A DNA stretch of 8,917 nucleotides from Labilithrix luteola (GTDB lineage: Bacteria > Myxococcota_A > Polyangia > Polyangiales > Polyangiaceae). The position numbers and the translations under genes were made by a program. Under the pieces are notes generated by a model. That model was not told where the DNA came from, searched no databases, and was given only the letters and a program-made list of their open reading frames with translations. Of the stretch, positions 1-5,648 are shown in pieces. Location: assembly GCA_026225435.1 (NCBI GenBank), contig JAMFST010000914.1:1-8917 (forward strand), given 5' to 3'. The stretch's first letter is position 1. Each line of letters opens with the position of its first letter.

Positions 1-1175
1 CCAGTGACGGCGTCCCCGATGGTCCCGGTCCGGTGGCGACCGGCACGCTCTTCGGCCTCCTTCGCCCGAATGGCGCGGCGGCCTGGGCCCACCTCGATCG
101 GGCGGGCGGCGCGCTCACCGTCCACGACCTTCCCGGCGGCGATCCCGACGCGCCTCCGCCCGAGCTGGTGCTCCGTCACGGCTCGCCCGAGCAGACGTTC
201 CTTTTGTACAGCGAGAGCGCCGCCCGGCCGGACGCCGGACGCCCGCGTGACGCCGGCGCCCCCGCGCTCACCCTGGTGATCGCCGCGCTCAACGGCGACG
301 CCGTCCAGCCCGTCGCGCGCATCCCCGAGCCGCGTGACGACTCGCTCGACGCCGATCTGGCCTTCGCTCCGGCGGCTCCCGGCGCTGGCCTGGTCGTGTG
401 GGACGACGACGATCCCTTCGCCCGGTTCGGCCGCATCCGCGCCGCCCGCGTCGATGCGAGTGGGAAGGTGGGCGCCGGCGAGCCGCTCGTCCTCACCCCT
501 GACGGCACCGACGCCGAATCCCCCCAGGTCGTCGCCACCCGCACCGGCTTCGTCGTCGTCTACCGCGTGCGCCGCGGCGAAGACCGCGACGCGGGGTTGA
601 TCGAGGACGCGGTCGAAGCCCCGGGCGAGCGCCGCGCTTTCCACTGGCTCGAAGCGGTGACGGTCCCGGCCGACCCCGCGCTTCCGGTCTCCGCACCGCG
701 CGCCCTCACCGCGCAGACGACGCACATCGGCGCGTTCGTCGTCCCGCCCGAAGCGAACGCCGACGACTCGTTCGAGCTGGTCGCCCGCGACGACGACGCT
801 CCTCGCGACGCGGCTGGCGGCAAGCTCATGGCCATCCGTCTCGCCGGGGACCTCGTTGCGCTGCGCGTGCTCGCCCCCGCCGGCGTCGGCTCCGGCGCGC
901 TGTCGCTCGTCCCGGGACCACCGGCAGCCGCTCCGTTCGTGGTCTACGCCGCCGAAGACGACAGCGCGCGCCTCGTCACGCTGGACCTCGCGGCCGGCGC
1001 TCCCCCCGGTGTCGGCCGCGCCGAGCCCGCGCTCAACGGAGGCGACCCGGTCGGCCTCGTCGCCGGCCCGCCAGGCTCGCCGCCCACCCTCGTCACGTTC
1101 TCTCTCGATCCGGCAAATGGCCTGTCGAATCGCCGCAGCGGCGCGAGCTCGCTCACCTCCGTGACCTGTCGCTGA
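1..1175 (+). CDS. Probable secreted beta-propeller-like hypothetical protein, 5' end cut off by the window
   Basis: The frame is open to the left edge: the ten codons before the first possible start (GTG at 33) read as an Asp/Gly/Pro-rich linker (SDGVPDGPGP), so the true start most likely lies outside the window. About 390 residues are visible, ending at TGA 1173-1175. The protein is acidic and built of alternating short beta-type segments and Asp-rich loops; recurring units such as AGLVVWDDDD, TGFVVVYRVRR and PFVVYAAEDD look like blades of a beta-propeller. Similar 'VVWD...DADL' proteins are, from memory, common in Polyangia as secreted or lipoprotein hypotheticals. The only visible cysteine is the second-last residue. 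No catalytic motif is seen, so no function is assigned. The reading frame is convincing from length and composition; the fold is inference. GTG 33 remains a possible but less likely start. Confidence 0.75.
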   Translation, partial: SDGVPDGPGPVATGTLFGLLRPNGAAAWAHLDRAGGALTVHDLPGGDPDAPPPELVLRHGSPEQTFLLYSESAARPDAGRPRDAGAPALTLVIAALNGDAVQPVARIPEPRDDSLDADLAFAPAAPGAGLVVWDDDDPFARFGRIRAARVDASGKVGAGEPLVLTPDGTDAESPQVVATRTGFVVVYRVRRGEDRDAGLIEDAVEAPGERRAFHWLEAVTVPADPALPVSAPRALTAQTTHIGAFVVPPEANADDSFELVARDDDAPRDAAGGKLMAIRLAGDLVALRVLAPAGVGSGALSLVPGPPAAAPFVVYAAEDDSARLVTLDLAAGAPPGVGRAEPALNGGDPVGLVAGPPGSPPTLVTFSLDPANGLSNRRSGASSLTSVTCR

Positions 1176-1206
1176 CGTGTCATTGACCGCTTCCCCCCCG
1201 AAATCC

Positions 1207-1235
1207 TTCACGGCGGGTCAGCCTTCGACTACCTT
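1207..1235 (+). promoter_or_regulatory. Possible sigma-70-type promoter of the tRNA gene
   Basis: TTCACG at 1207-1212 (4/6 to TTGACA) and TACCTT at 1230-1235 (3/6 to TATAAT) are separated by exactly 17 nt. The predicted transcript start near 1242 would give a leader of about 11 nt before the tRNA, as is usual for tRNA genes. Both boxes are weak matches, so this is a positional inference. The rest of 1176-1252 holds nothing else I can support. Confidence 0.3.
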
Positions 1236-1252
1236 TCGCCCTCTCTTAAGCC

Positions 1253-1326
1253 GGGCCCATAGCTCAATCGGTCAGAGCCCCCGGCTCATAACCGGGCTGT
1301 TCCTGGTTCGAACCCAGGTGGGCCCA
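1253..1326 (+). tRNA. tRNA with CAU anticodon, probably tRNA-Ile2 (lysidine type); tRNA-Met is the alternative
   Basis: A complete cloverleaf can be drawn: acceptor stem GGGCCCA (1253-1259) with TGGGCCC (1319-1325), D stem GCTC/GAGC (1262-1265, 1275-1278), anticodon stem CCCGG/CCGGG (1280-1284, 1292-1296) around loop CTCATAA with anticodon CAT at 1287-1289, a 5-nt variable loop, and T stem CCTGG/CCAGG (1302-1306, 1314-1318) around TTCGAAC. The discriminator is A1326 and no CCA is encoded (CTT follows), so CCA addition is needed. The first pair is G-C and the anticodon stem lacks the three G-C pairs of initiator tRNA, so it is not fMet. C4 and C5 in the acceptor stem match the TilS identity pairs known from E. 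coli tRNA-Ile2, where lysidine at C34 makes the tRNA read AUA. Elongator Met cannot be fully excluded. Position 15 is A and position 48 is T, a compensated Levitt pair. Confidence 0.93.
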
Positions 1327-1359
1327 CTTCACGATGTGATGCGCGCGCCGAGCGACCTG

Positions 1360-1365
1360 AAGGAG
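1360..1365 (+). promoter_or_regulatory. Shine-Dalgarno site fixing a TTG start
   Basis: AAGGAG lies 8 nt upstream of TTG 1374. It supports initiation at this rare start codon; the conserved N-terminal coiled coil of the product begins directly afterwards. Confidence 0.75.
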
Positions 1366-1373
1366 TTTCGAAC

Positions 1374-2111
1374 TTGAGCATCCCCGACCAGATTCACGCG
1401 CTCGAAGAGCTCGCCGCGATCGACGCGGACCTCCGTACCCTCGACGAGACGTTGACCCAGGAGCGCGGGGTTCTCTCCGGCCTCAAGGCCAACCTGAAGA
1501 AGCTCGAAGAGAAGCGAGAGACGTCCAAGACCGCGGTGGCCGCGAGCGACCGAACCCGCAACGACGCCATCACCGACGTCCGCACGATGATGCAGCAGCT
1601 CGAGCACTCGCGAGAGAAGATGGGGCGAGCCCGCACCGAGCGCGAGTCCAACGCCGTCCAGCGCGAGCTCGAGGAGCTGCGCAAGCTGGTCCGTGACCGC
1701 GAGGACGAGATCGGCAAGCTGACGACCGAGGGGGATGCCCACCGGCAGACCATCGAGTCGCTCGACGCCGACATCGGCAAGCTCAAGGCGGAGCTCGGGT
1801 CGAGCGAGGGGGACATCCACTCCAAGCTCGGTCAGGCCGAGGGGGAGCGCACCTCCCGCGCGCAGGGGCGCGACGCGGTGGTGAAGAAGCTGCCGACCGT
1901 CCTGTACCGCCGCTACGAGACCATCCGTGCCAAGCGCGGCACCGCCATCGCTGCGGTCACCGTCGACGGCACCTGCCGCGCCTGCAACATGGCGCTGGCG
2001 CCGCAGATGTTCCACCGCCTGCGTCGCGAGCCGCTCCTCGAGCAGTGCCCGTCCTGCAACCGGATCATCTACTTCGTGCCACCGGTGGCGGCCGCGAAGG
2101 AGAGCAGCTGA
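1374..2111 (+). CDS. Coiled-coil protein with C-terminal C4 zinc ribbon (CT398/FlgZ-like, zf-RING_7 family)
   Basis: A 245-residue cytoplasmic protein. Residues 5-160 are charged heptad-like sequence expected to form a long helical hairpin or coiled coil (for example KANLKKLEEKRET and QRELEELRKLVRDRE). A compact zinc ribbon follows with CRAC (Cys201, Cys204) and CPSC (Cys225, Cys228). Length and domain order match the family containing Chlamydia CT398 and Helicobacter HP0958 (FlgZ), some members of which act as chaperones or adaptors for sigma-54 or for flagellar/type III secretion parts. In most bacteria the role is unknown, and no sigma-54 or secretion gene is in view, so no specific partner is claimed. 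TTG 1374 is chosen because of the AAGGAG site 8 nt upstream. The gene starts 47 nt after the tRNA and ends 7 nt before the kinase gene, so it is probably co-transcribed with the kinase. Confidence 0.9.
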   Translation: MSIPDQIHALEELAAIDADLRTLDETLTQERGVLSGLKANLKKLEEKRETSKTAVAASDRTRNDAITDVRTMMQQLEHSREKMGRARTERESNAVQRELEELRKLVRDREDEIGKLTTEGDAHRQTIESLDADIGKLKAELGSSEGDIHSKLGQAEGERTSRAQGRDAVVKKLPTVLYRRYETIRAKRGTAIAAVTVDGTCRACNMALAPQMFHRLRREPLLEQCPSCNRIIYFVPPVAAAKESS

Positions 2112-2118
2112 CCGGCCG

Positions 2119-3429
2119 ATGAAGGTCTGCCCGACCTGTCAACGCGTCTACCCGGACGACGCCGGCTTCTGCGCGGCGGACGGGACCGCGCTCGTCCACG
2201 CGAGCATGGTGCCGACGCAGACGGCGACGGACGACAAGCGGCTCGGGACTCGCCTCGGCGATCGCTACGAGCTGCGCCGCGTCGTCGCCGACGGCGGCAT
2301 GGGTCGGGTCTACGAAGGGATCGACAAGTTCACCAACTCGCGCATCGCCGTGAAGGTGCTGCACGACGAGGTCGTGAAGGACGAGGTCTCGCTCGAGCGC
2401 TTCAAGCGCGAGTACGAGATCTCCAAGTCGCTGCCCCACGATCACATCGTCGACGTGCTCGACTTCCAGCACGACGCGACCTCGGGTCTCTGGTTCCTGG
2501 TGATGGAGTTCCTCGACGGCGAGGAGCTGCGCGTGCTCCTCAAGCGCGAGAAGGCCATCCCGCCGGAGCGCGTGGTTCGCATGCTCTCGCAGGTGGCCAA
2601 GGGGCTCGACGAGGCGCACAAGCGGCACTTCGTGCACCGCGATCTGAAGCCCGACAATCTCTTCATGTGCGGCACGCGTGAAGGCGACCTGGTGAAGATC
2701 CTCGACTTCGGATCGGTCAAGGACAAGAACCAGAACGCAAAGAAGCTCACCGTGCTCGGCACGACGATCGGCTCGCCCTATTACATGGCGCCGGAGCAGG
2801 CGCAGGGGCTGGACACGCTCGATGGTCGCGCCGACGTGTTCGCCCTCGGCGCGATCGCCTACGAGTCGCTGACCGGCTCGGTGCCCTTCGACGGGAGCAA
2901 CGGTCCGTCGATCTTGCTGGCGATCATGACCAAGGATCCGGTTCCGGCGAGCGAGCGCTTGCAGAACGCCGGGCGCAGCTCGCCGATGGCCCTCGACGAG
3001 GTGCTCGAGGTGGCGCTGGCGAAGAACCCCAACATCCGCACCAAGACGGTCGGCGACCTGGCCAACGCGCTCGGTCACGCCTACGGGCTCACCGGCGATC
3101 ACCAGGCCTGGGCGCTGACACCGCAGGCGGAGCTCGCCTCGCAGATCCAGATCGGTTTGTCGCGTCCGGTGCAGCGCCACTCGGCACCGCTCGCCCCGCT
3201 GGAGTCGGCTCCCGATCCGTTCGCCGCTCCTGCGCCCGCCTACGGCGCACCCGCCCGACAGATGGATCAAGCCTTCGAGGCGATCCGGCAGCACGAGGTC
3301 GGTGACGACGGGCTCGTCGCGCACGGCGTGCCCAGCCGGCGGCCGTCGTGGCTGGTGCCGGTCATCGTCGGCGTGGTGGCCATCCTCGTAGGTGGTGTGG
3401 CAACCTTCTTCTTCGCGGCCGGTCACTGA
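2119..3429 (+). CDS. Tail-anchored Ser/Thr protein kinase (Hanks type) with N-terminal zinc-ribbon-like motif
   Basis: A 436-residue kinase that would transfer phosphate from ATP to Ser/Thr of unknown substrates. Residues 4-24 form a small Cys motif (Cys4, Cys7, Cys18, then DGTAL), as in many myxobacterial kinases; only three cysteines are present, so metal binding is uncertain. The kinase domain spans about 50-325: glycine loop ADGGMGRVYEG with the first Gly replaced by Ala57, ATP-binding Lys79 (IAVKV), probable alpha-C Glu98, catalytic loop HRDLKPDN (Asp175, Asn180), DFG 196-198 and APE 224-226. All catalytic residues are intact. A Pro/Ala-rich linker (350-385) leads to one hydrophobic segment (411-433) three residues from the C-terminus, so the kinase is anchored by its tail with no outer sensor domain. 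ATG 2119 is chosen because CPTC follows at once; the reading frame is open further upstream, but only inside the preceding gene. The nearest AAGGAG (2097-2102) is 16 nt away, so translation is probably coupled to the preceding gene. Confidence 0.95.
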   Translation: MKVCPTCQRVYPDDAGFCAADGTALVHASMVPTQTATDDKRLGTRLGDRYELRRVVADGGMGRVYEGIDKFTNSRIAVKVLHDEVVKDEVSLERFKREYEISKSLPHDHIVDVLDFQHDATSGLWFLVMEFLDGEELRVLLKREKAIPPERVVRMLSQVAKGLDEAHKRHFVHRDLKPDNLFMCGTREGDLVKILDFGSVKDKNQNAKKLTVLGTTIGSPYYMAPEQAQGLDTLDGRADVFALGAIAYESLTGSVPFDGSNGPSILLAIMTKDPVPASERLQNAGRSSPMALDEVLEVALAKNPNIRTKTVGDLANALGHAYGLTGDHQAWALTPQAELASQIQIGLSRPVQRHSAPLAPLESAPDPFAAPAPAYGAPARQMDQAFEAIRQHEVGDDGLVAHGVPSRRPSWLVPVIVGVVAILVGGVATFFFAAGH

Positions 3430-3444
3430 CCGAGCACGATAGGT

Positions 3445-3470
3445 GTTCAATTGTTTATTTGAACAATTGA
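3445..3470. promoter_or_regulatory. AT-rich inverted repeat, candidate operator
   Basis: TCAATTGTT (3447-3455) and AACAATTGA (3462-3470) form a perfect 9-bp inverted repeat around TATTTG. An overlapping second dyad, GTTCAA (3445-3450) with TTGAAC (3459-3464), shares the same bases. The site is strikingly AT-rich for this sequence, and its right arm overlaps the proposed -35 box, which suits a repressor or other DNA-binding protein. A terminator is less likely because the stem is weak and no T run follows. The binding protein is unknown. Confidence 0.5.
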
Positions 3471-3495
3471 CCATTGCTTCGCCCTTGCCGACAAT
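3467..3495 (+). promoter_or_regulatory. Putative sigma-70-type promoter for the Ala/Pro-rich membrane protein gene
   Basis: TTGACC (3467-3472, 5/6 to consensus) and GACAAT (3490-3495, 4/6) are spaced by exactly 17 nt. Transcription would begin near 3502. The -35 box overlaps the right arm of the inverted repeat, and the -10 lies in a small CCGA-CAAT-TCGG dyad (3488-3499). Confidence 0.45.
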
Positions 3496-3689
3496 TCGGT
3501 TGAGTTCGCTACAGTATCCCACTGGATCTCGTGAGGATCACCTGCTGAGGGCTGCGCCCCTCATGCCATAGGCTGCGCGAGGTAGGATAAGTGGCACCCG
3601 TCCGTTTCTCCGGGTCAGGCGGACGGTCAGAAGCGCGTCAGACGGTTCGCACTCTGGCTCGCGATCTGCAATGCTGAATGGAAAGTTCT

Positions 3690-3694
3690 GGAGG
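3690..3694 (+). promoter_or_regulatory. Shine-Dalgarno site favouring the GTG start at 3699
   Basis: GGAGG lies 4 nt before GTG 3699, a slightly short but workable spacing. The in-frame ATG at 3678 has no recognisable ribosome binding site upstream. Confidence 0.5.
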
Positions 3695-3698
3695 CGAA

Positions 3699-5561
3699 GT
3701 GCTCCCTTTCACGAAACGCAACGTGCGCAGCGAAGACGACCAAGACGAGCTCCTCGAGACCGGGGAGATCGAGGTCGTACAGACCGAGCTCCGGGCCGCC
3801 GTCGAGGGGGCGCGTCCGCAAGTCCGCGCCAAGACCGAGCAGCAGTACGGGCAGCGGCGCGCTTCGGTGCGGAAGATCGGCTCACCGGGCTCGGGCCCTT
3901 CGAGCGGTCCGATGTCGCAAGCGCAAGGTCCCGCGTCGGCTCAGCGTTATCACTCGTCGATCGGCGGGTCGGTGTCGCTCGGGGCGATCAACGAAGCGCT
4001 CGGCGCCATGAACACGGAGCCCGCCTTCGCCGATCGTGACGAGCGCCCCGTCGCTCCGCAGCCGCGCGCCATCGTGCGGACGCCCGCGCCGGCACCGTCG
4101 CCGCTGCTTGCGCCGCCGCCTTCGCGCGCGTCGACCGCGCGGCGGGACGACGACGCCACCATCGCGCGTCCCCTCAGCTCTCCGCCTCCGCCCGCCGTGC
4201 AGGCCCGCGCGGCGCGCATGAGCCCGCCGGCCGCGGGCTTTGCGGTGCCCACGCCGCCGCCTTTCGAGGATCTCGAACAGACGAACGCGGTGATGCCGCT
4301 GTCGATGCCGGCGATGGATGCGGTGACCGACGAGGTCCACGCGAATACGAGCGGCGCGACGAGCTTCCAGCTGCAGACGCCGCCGACGATCATGGCGGGC
4401 GGCGCGGCGATGTCGACCGAGTTCCGCGCCCAGGTCCTGCAGCAGATGCAGGCCGCCCGCGCCGGTCAGACGCAGACGGCGATGGACCAGCTGATCGCCC
4501 AGCAGCTGGCGAACGTGCAGCGCGCGCAGCCGATCCCCGATCCGTCGTCGCACGCCGTCACGCAGCTGAGCGCACAGGCCGCGCAGGCCGTTCCGGCGCA
4601 GGCGCTCACCGATGTCGCCGGGCCGGCTTTTCCGATCAGCCCGATTGGCGTCGCGGCGACGTCCCCCATGCCGGGCGCCATCCGTCCGCCGGGCACCCCG
4701 CTTTCGACGAGCAACGTCGATCCGCCGGGCACCGCCGTCACGGCGCGCACCAAGGTCCGCTTTGGCAACCCGGCGATGTCGTGGGCGGCGGGTTTGCTCG
4801 TCGTCGGCGCCTGCGTCGGGGCCGCGGTCTTCGTCATGTGGCGCAACGACAGCCGCGCCGAGGCAGCGGCCCAGGCCGCGCGCAGCGTCCAGGCTGCCGC
4901 CGCCGCGCAGCAGGCACAGATGGCGTCGACCGGGACCTACCTCGGGCAGAACGGTCTGCCGGCCACGGGGGCCGCTCCGGCGGTCGCATCGGGTGCCGCC
5001 ATCGCCGCCAACCCGCAATCCGGTGCGCCGTTCGGTGGTCTCCCCGCTACCGGCGCCGCGGGTAACGTCGCCGCACCGAGCGCGTCCACCACCGCCGCCG
5101 CCGCCGCGCTCACCGCCGCGGCGCTCAACGACGGGACGACCGGCATGGGCGGCACGCTCACCCCGGGCAACGGCTCGCAGCCGGTCATGGCGCTCACCCC
5201 CGCGCAGCTCGCGGTCATGACGGGTGGTGCGCCGGCTCCGGCCGCCGCCGCTCCCCCGCCGGTTGCCGTCGCGGCGACGCCTGCCGCAGCCGCGACCCCG
5301 GCCGGTGGCGCTGCTGCCGCCGACGACGGCTCGCATCACCACCACCACGCGGCGGCGCCGGTCGCGGCGAACGACCCGCCCGCGCCGGCCCCGCGCCCCG
5401 CACCCGCACCGGCTCCGGCTCCGCGCGCAGCGGCACCGGCCCCCGCGCCGAAGCCCGCCCCGGCACCGGTCGCGAAGAAGGCCGCCCCGGCCGCTGGCTC
5501 GGACGACATGGACAGCGCCGCGAAGGCGCTGGCAAAAGCGCAGCTCGAGCAATCCCTGTAG
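3699..5561 (+). CDS. Ala/Pro-rich single-pass membrane protein of unknown function
   Basis: The protein has 620 residues from GTG 3699, or 627 from ATG 3678; GTG is preferred for its GGAGG site, giving an N-terminus MLPFTKRN. Positions below count from the ATG. Residues 1-60 are charged and look folded (EDDQDELLETGEIEVVQTEL). Residues 60-360 are a long Pro/Ala/Ser/Gln-rich, probably disordered region with a short Gln-rich helix near 247-285. One transmembrane segment follows at about 367-388, ending in MWRND. The remaining 240 residues are Ala/Gly/Pro low complexity with a run of five His (553-557), a PAPAP tract (569-597) and a helical end (SAAKALAKAQLEQSL). With no signal peptide, the N-terminal half should be cytoplasmic and the Pro-rich half periplasmic, a TonB- or motility-adaptor-like layout, but no TonB or AgmX/GltJ C-terminal domain is visible. 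It follows the kinase gene and could be its target; this is inference from position only. An intrinsic terminator follows. Confidence 0.8.
   Translation: MLPFTKRNVRSEDDQDELLETGEIEVVQTELRAAVEGARPQVRAKTEQQYGQRRASVRKIGSPGSGPSSGPMSQAQGPASAQRYHSSIGGSVSLGAINEALGAMNTEPAFADRDERPVAPQPRAIVRTPAPAPSPLLAPPPSRASTARRDDDATIARPLSSPPPPAVQARAARMSPPAAGFAVPTPPPFEDLEQTNAVMPLSMPAMDAVTDEVHANTSGATSFQLQTPPTIMAGGAAMSTEFRAQVLQQMQAARAGQTQTAMDQLIAQQLANVQRAQPIPDPSSHAVTQLSAQAAQAVPAQALTDVAGPAFPISPIGVAATSPMPGAIRPPGTPLSTSNVDPPGTAVTARTKVRFGNPAMSWAAGLLVVGACVGAAVFVMWRNDSRAEAAAQAARSVQAAAAAQQAQMASTGTYLGQNGLPATGAAPAVASGAAIAANPQSGAPFGGLPATGAAGNVAAPSASTTAAAAALTAAALNDGTTGMGGTLTPGNGSQPVMALTPAQLAVMTGGAPAPAAAAPPPVAVAATPAAAATPAGGAAAADDGSHHHHHAAAPVAANDPPAPAPRPAPAPAPAPRAAAPAPAPKPAPAPVAKKAAPAAGSDDMDSAAKALAKAQLEQSL
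5334..5476 (+). repeat. Low-complexity coding tract: His run followed by Pro-Ala repeats
   Basis: Within the membrane protein gene, five His codons (5334-5348) are followed by imperfect Pro-Ala dipeptide repeats encoded by alternating gcn/ccn codons. In the protein this is an extended, probably periplasm-spanning tract. Such GC-rich repeats are prone to length variation. Confidence 0.7.
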
Positions 5562-5582
5562 CCGACGACTCCGGCTGGCGAG

Positions 5583-5618
5583 AAGGCCCCGCGCGAGCTC
5601 CGCGTCGGGGCCTTTCTT
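5583..5618 (+). terminator. Intrinsic terminator between convergent genes
   Basis: AAGGCCCCG (5583-5591) pairs perfectly with CGGGGCCTT (5606-5614), followed by TCTT. An inner CGCG/CGCG stem (5592-5595 with 5601-5604, one bulged T) extends it to 13 bp around loop AGCTC. It lies 22 nt after the stop of the membrane protein gene. On the other strand the hairpin is also strong but the tail (CTCGCC) is poor, so termination is mainly for + transcripts. Positions 5562-5648 hold nothing else. Confidence 0.85.
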
Positions 5619-5648
5619 GCGTCCGACGCACTCCCCGCGGCGGTGGCT

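Larger units (their letters stand above)
3430..3698 (+). other. Intergenic leader region with regulatory-looking structure, no gene seen
   Basis: The 269 nt between the kinase stop and the preferred GTG start downstream contain no convincing ORF. Besides the AT-rich dyad and promoter listed separately, two small hairpins can be drawn: TGAGGG (3546-3551) with CCCTCA (3558-3563) around a 6-nt loop, and CCGTCCG (3598-3604) with CGGACGG (3620-3626) around a 15-nt loop. Neither has a T tract, so they are not obvious terminators. If the proposed promoter is used, the transcript has a leader of nearly 200 nt. No known riboswitch, RNase P RNA or tmRNA signature was recognised. Confidence 0.45.

Noticed and set aside
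1183..1211. TTGACC at 1183-1188 as the tRNA promoter -35 box
   Set aside because: No -10-like hexamer lies 16-18 nt downstream, and transcription would start too far from the tRNA.
3445..3464. LexA (SOS) box from GTTC...GAAC
   Set aside because: The half-sites are separated by 12 nt, which fits neither the Gram-positive nor the alpha-proteobacterial spacing nor the motif described for Myxococcus.
3447..3470. The AT-rich dyad as an intrinsic terminator of the kinase operon
   Set aside because: The stem is only 9 bp and AT-rich, the bases after it are CCATTGC rather than a T run, and the overlap with a promoter explains it better.
2065..3522. A 485-codon minus-strand frame opposite the kinase gene
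   Set aside because: The sense strand has every kinase motif intact; the antisense product is His/Arg/Val-rich without recognisable features.
3430..3677. RNase P RNA gene next to the zinc-ribbon/kinase operon
   Set aside because: I considered it because rnpB can lie near zinc-ribbon genes of this family, but the gap is too short and none of the conserved rnpB core sequences is present.
3882..5552. A 556-codon antisense frame opposite the Ala/Pro-rich membrane protein gene
   Set aside because: The translation is almost entirely Arg/Gly low complexity and arises from the GC-rich repeats of the sense gene; no ribosome binding site or domain supports it.
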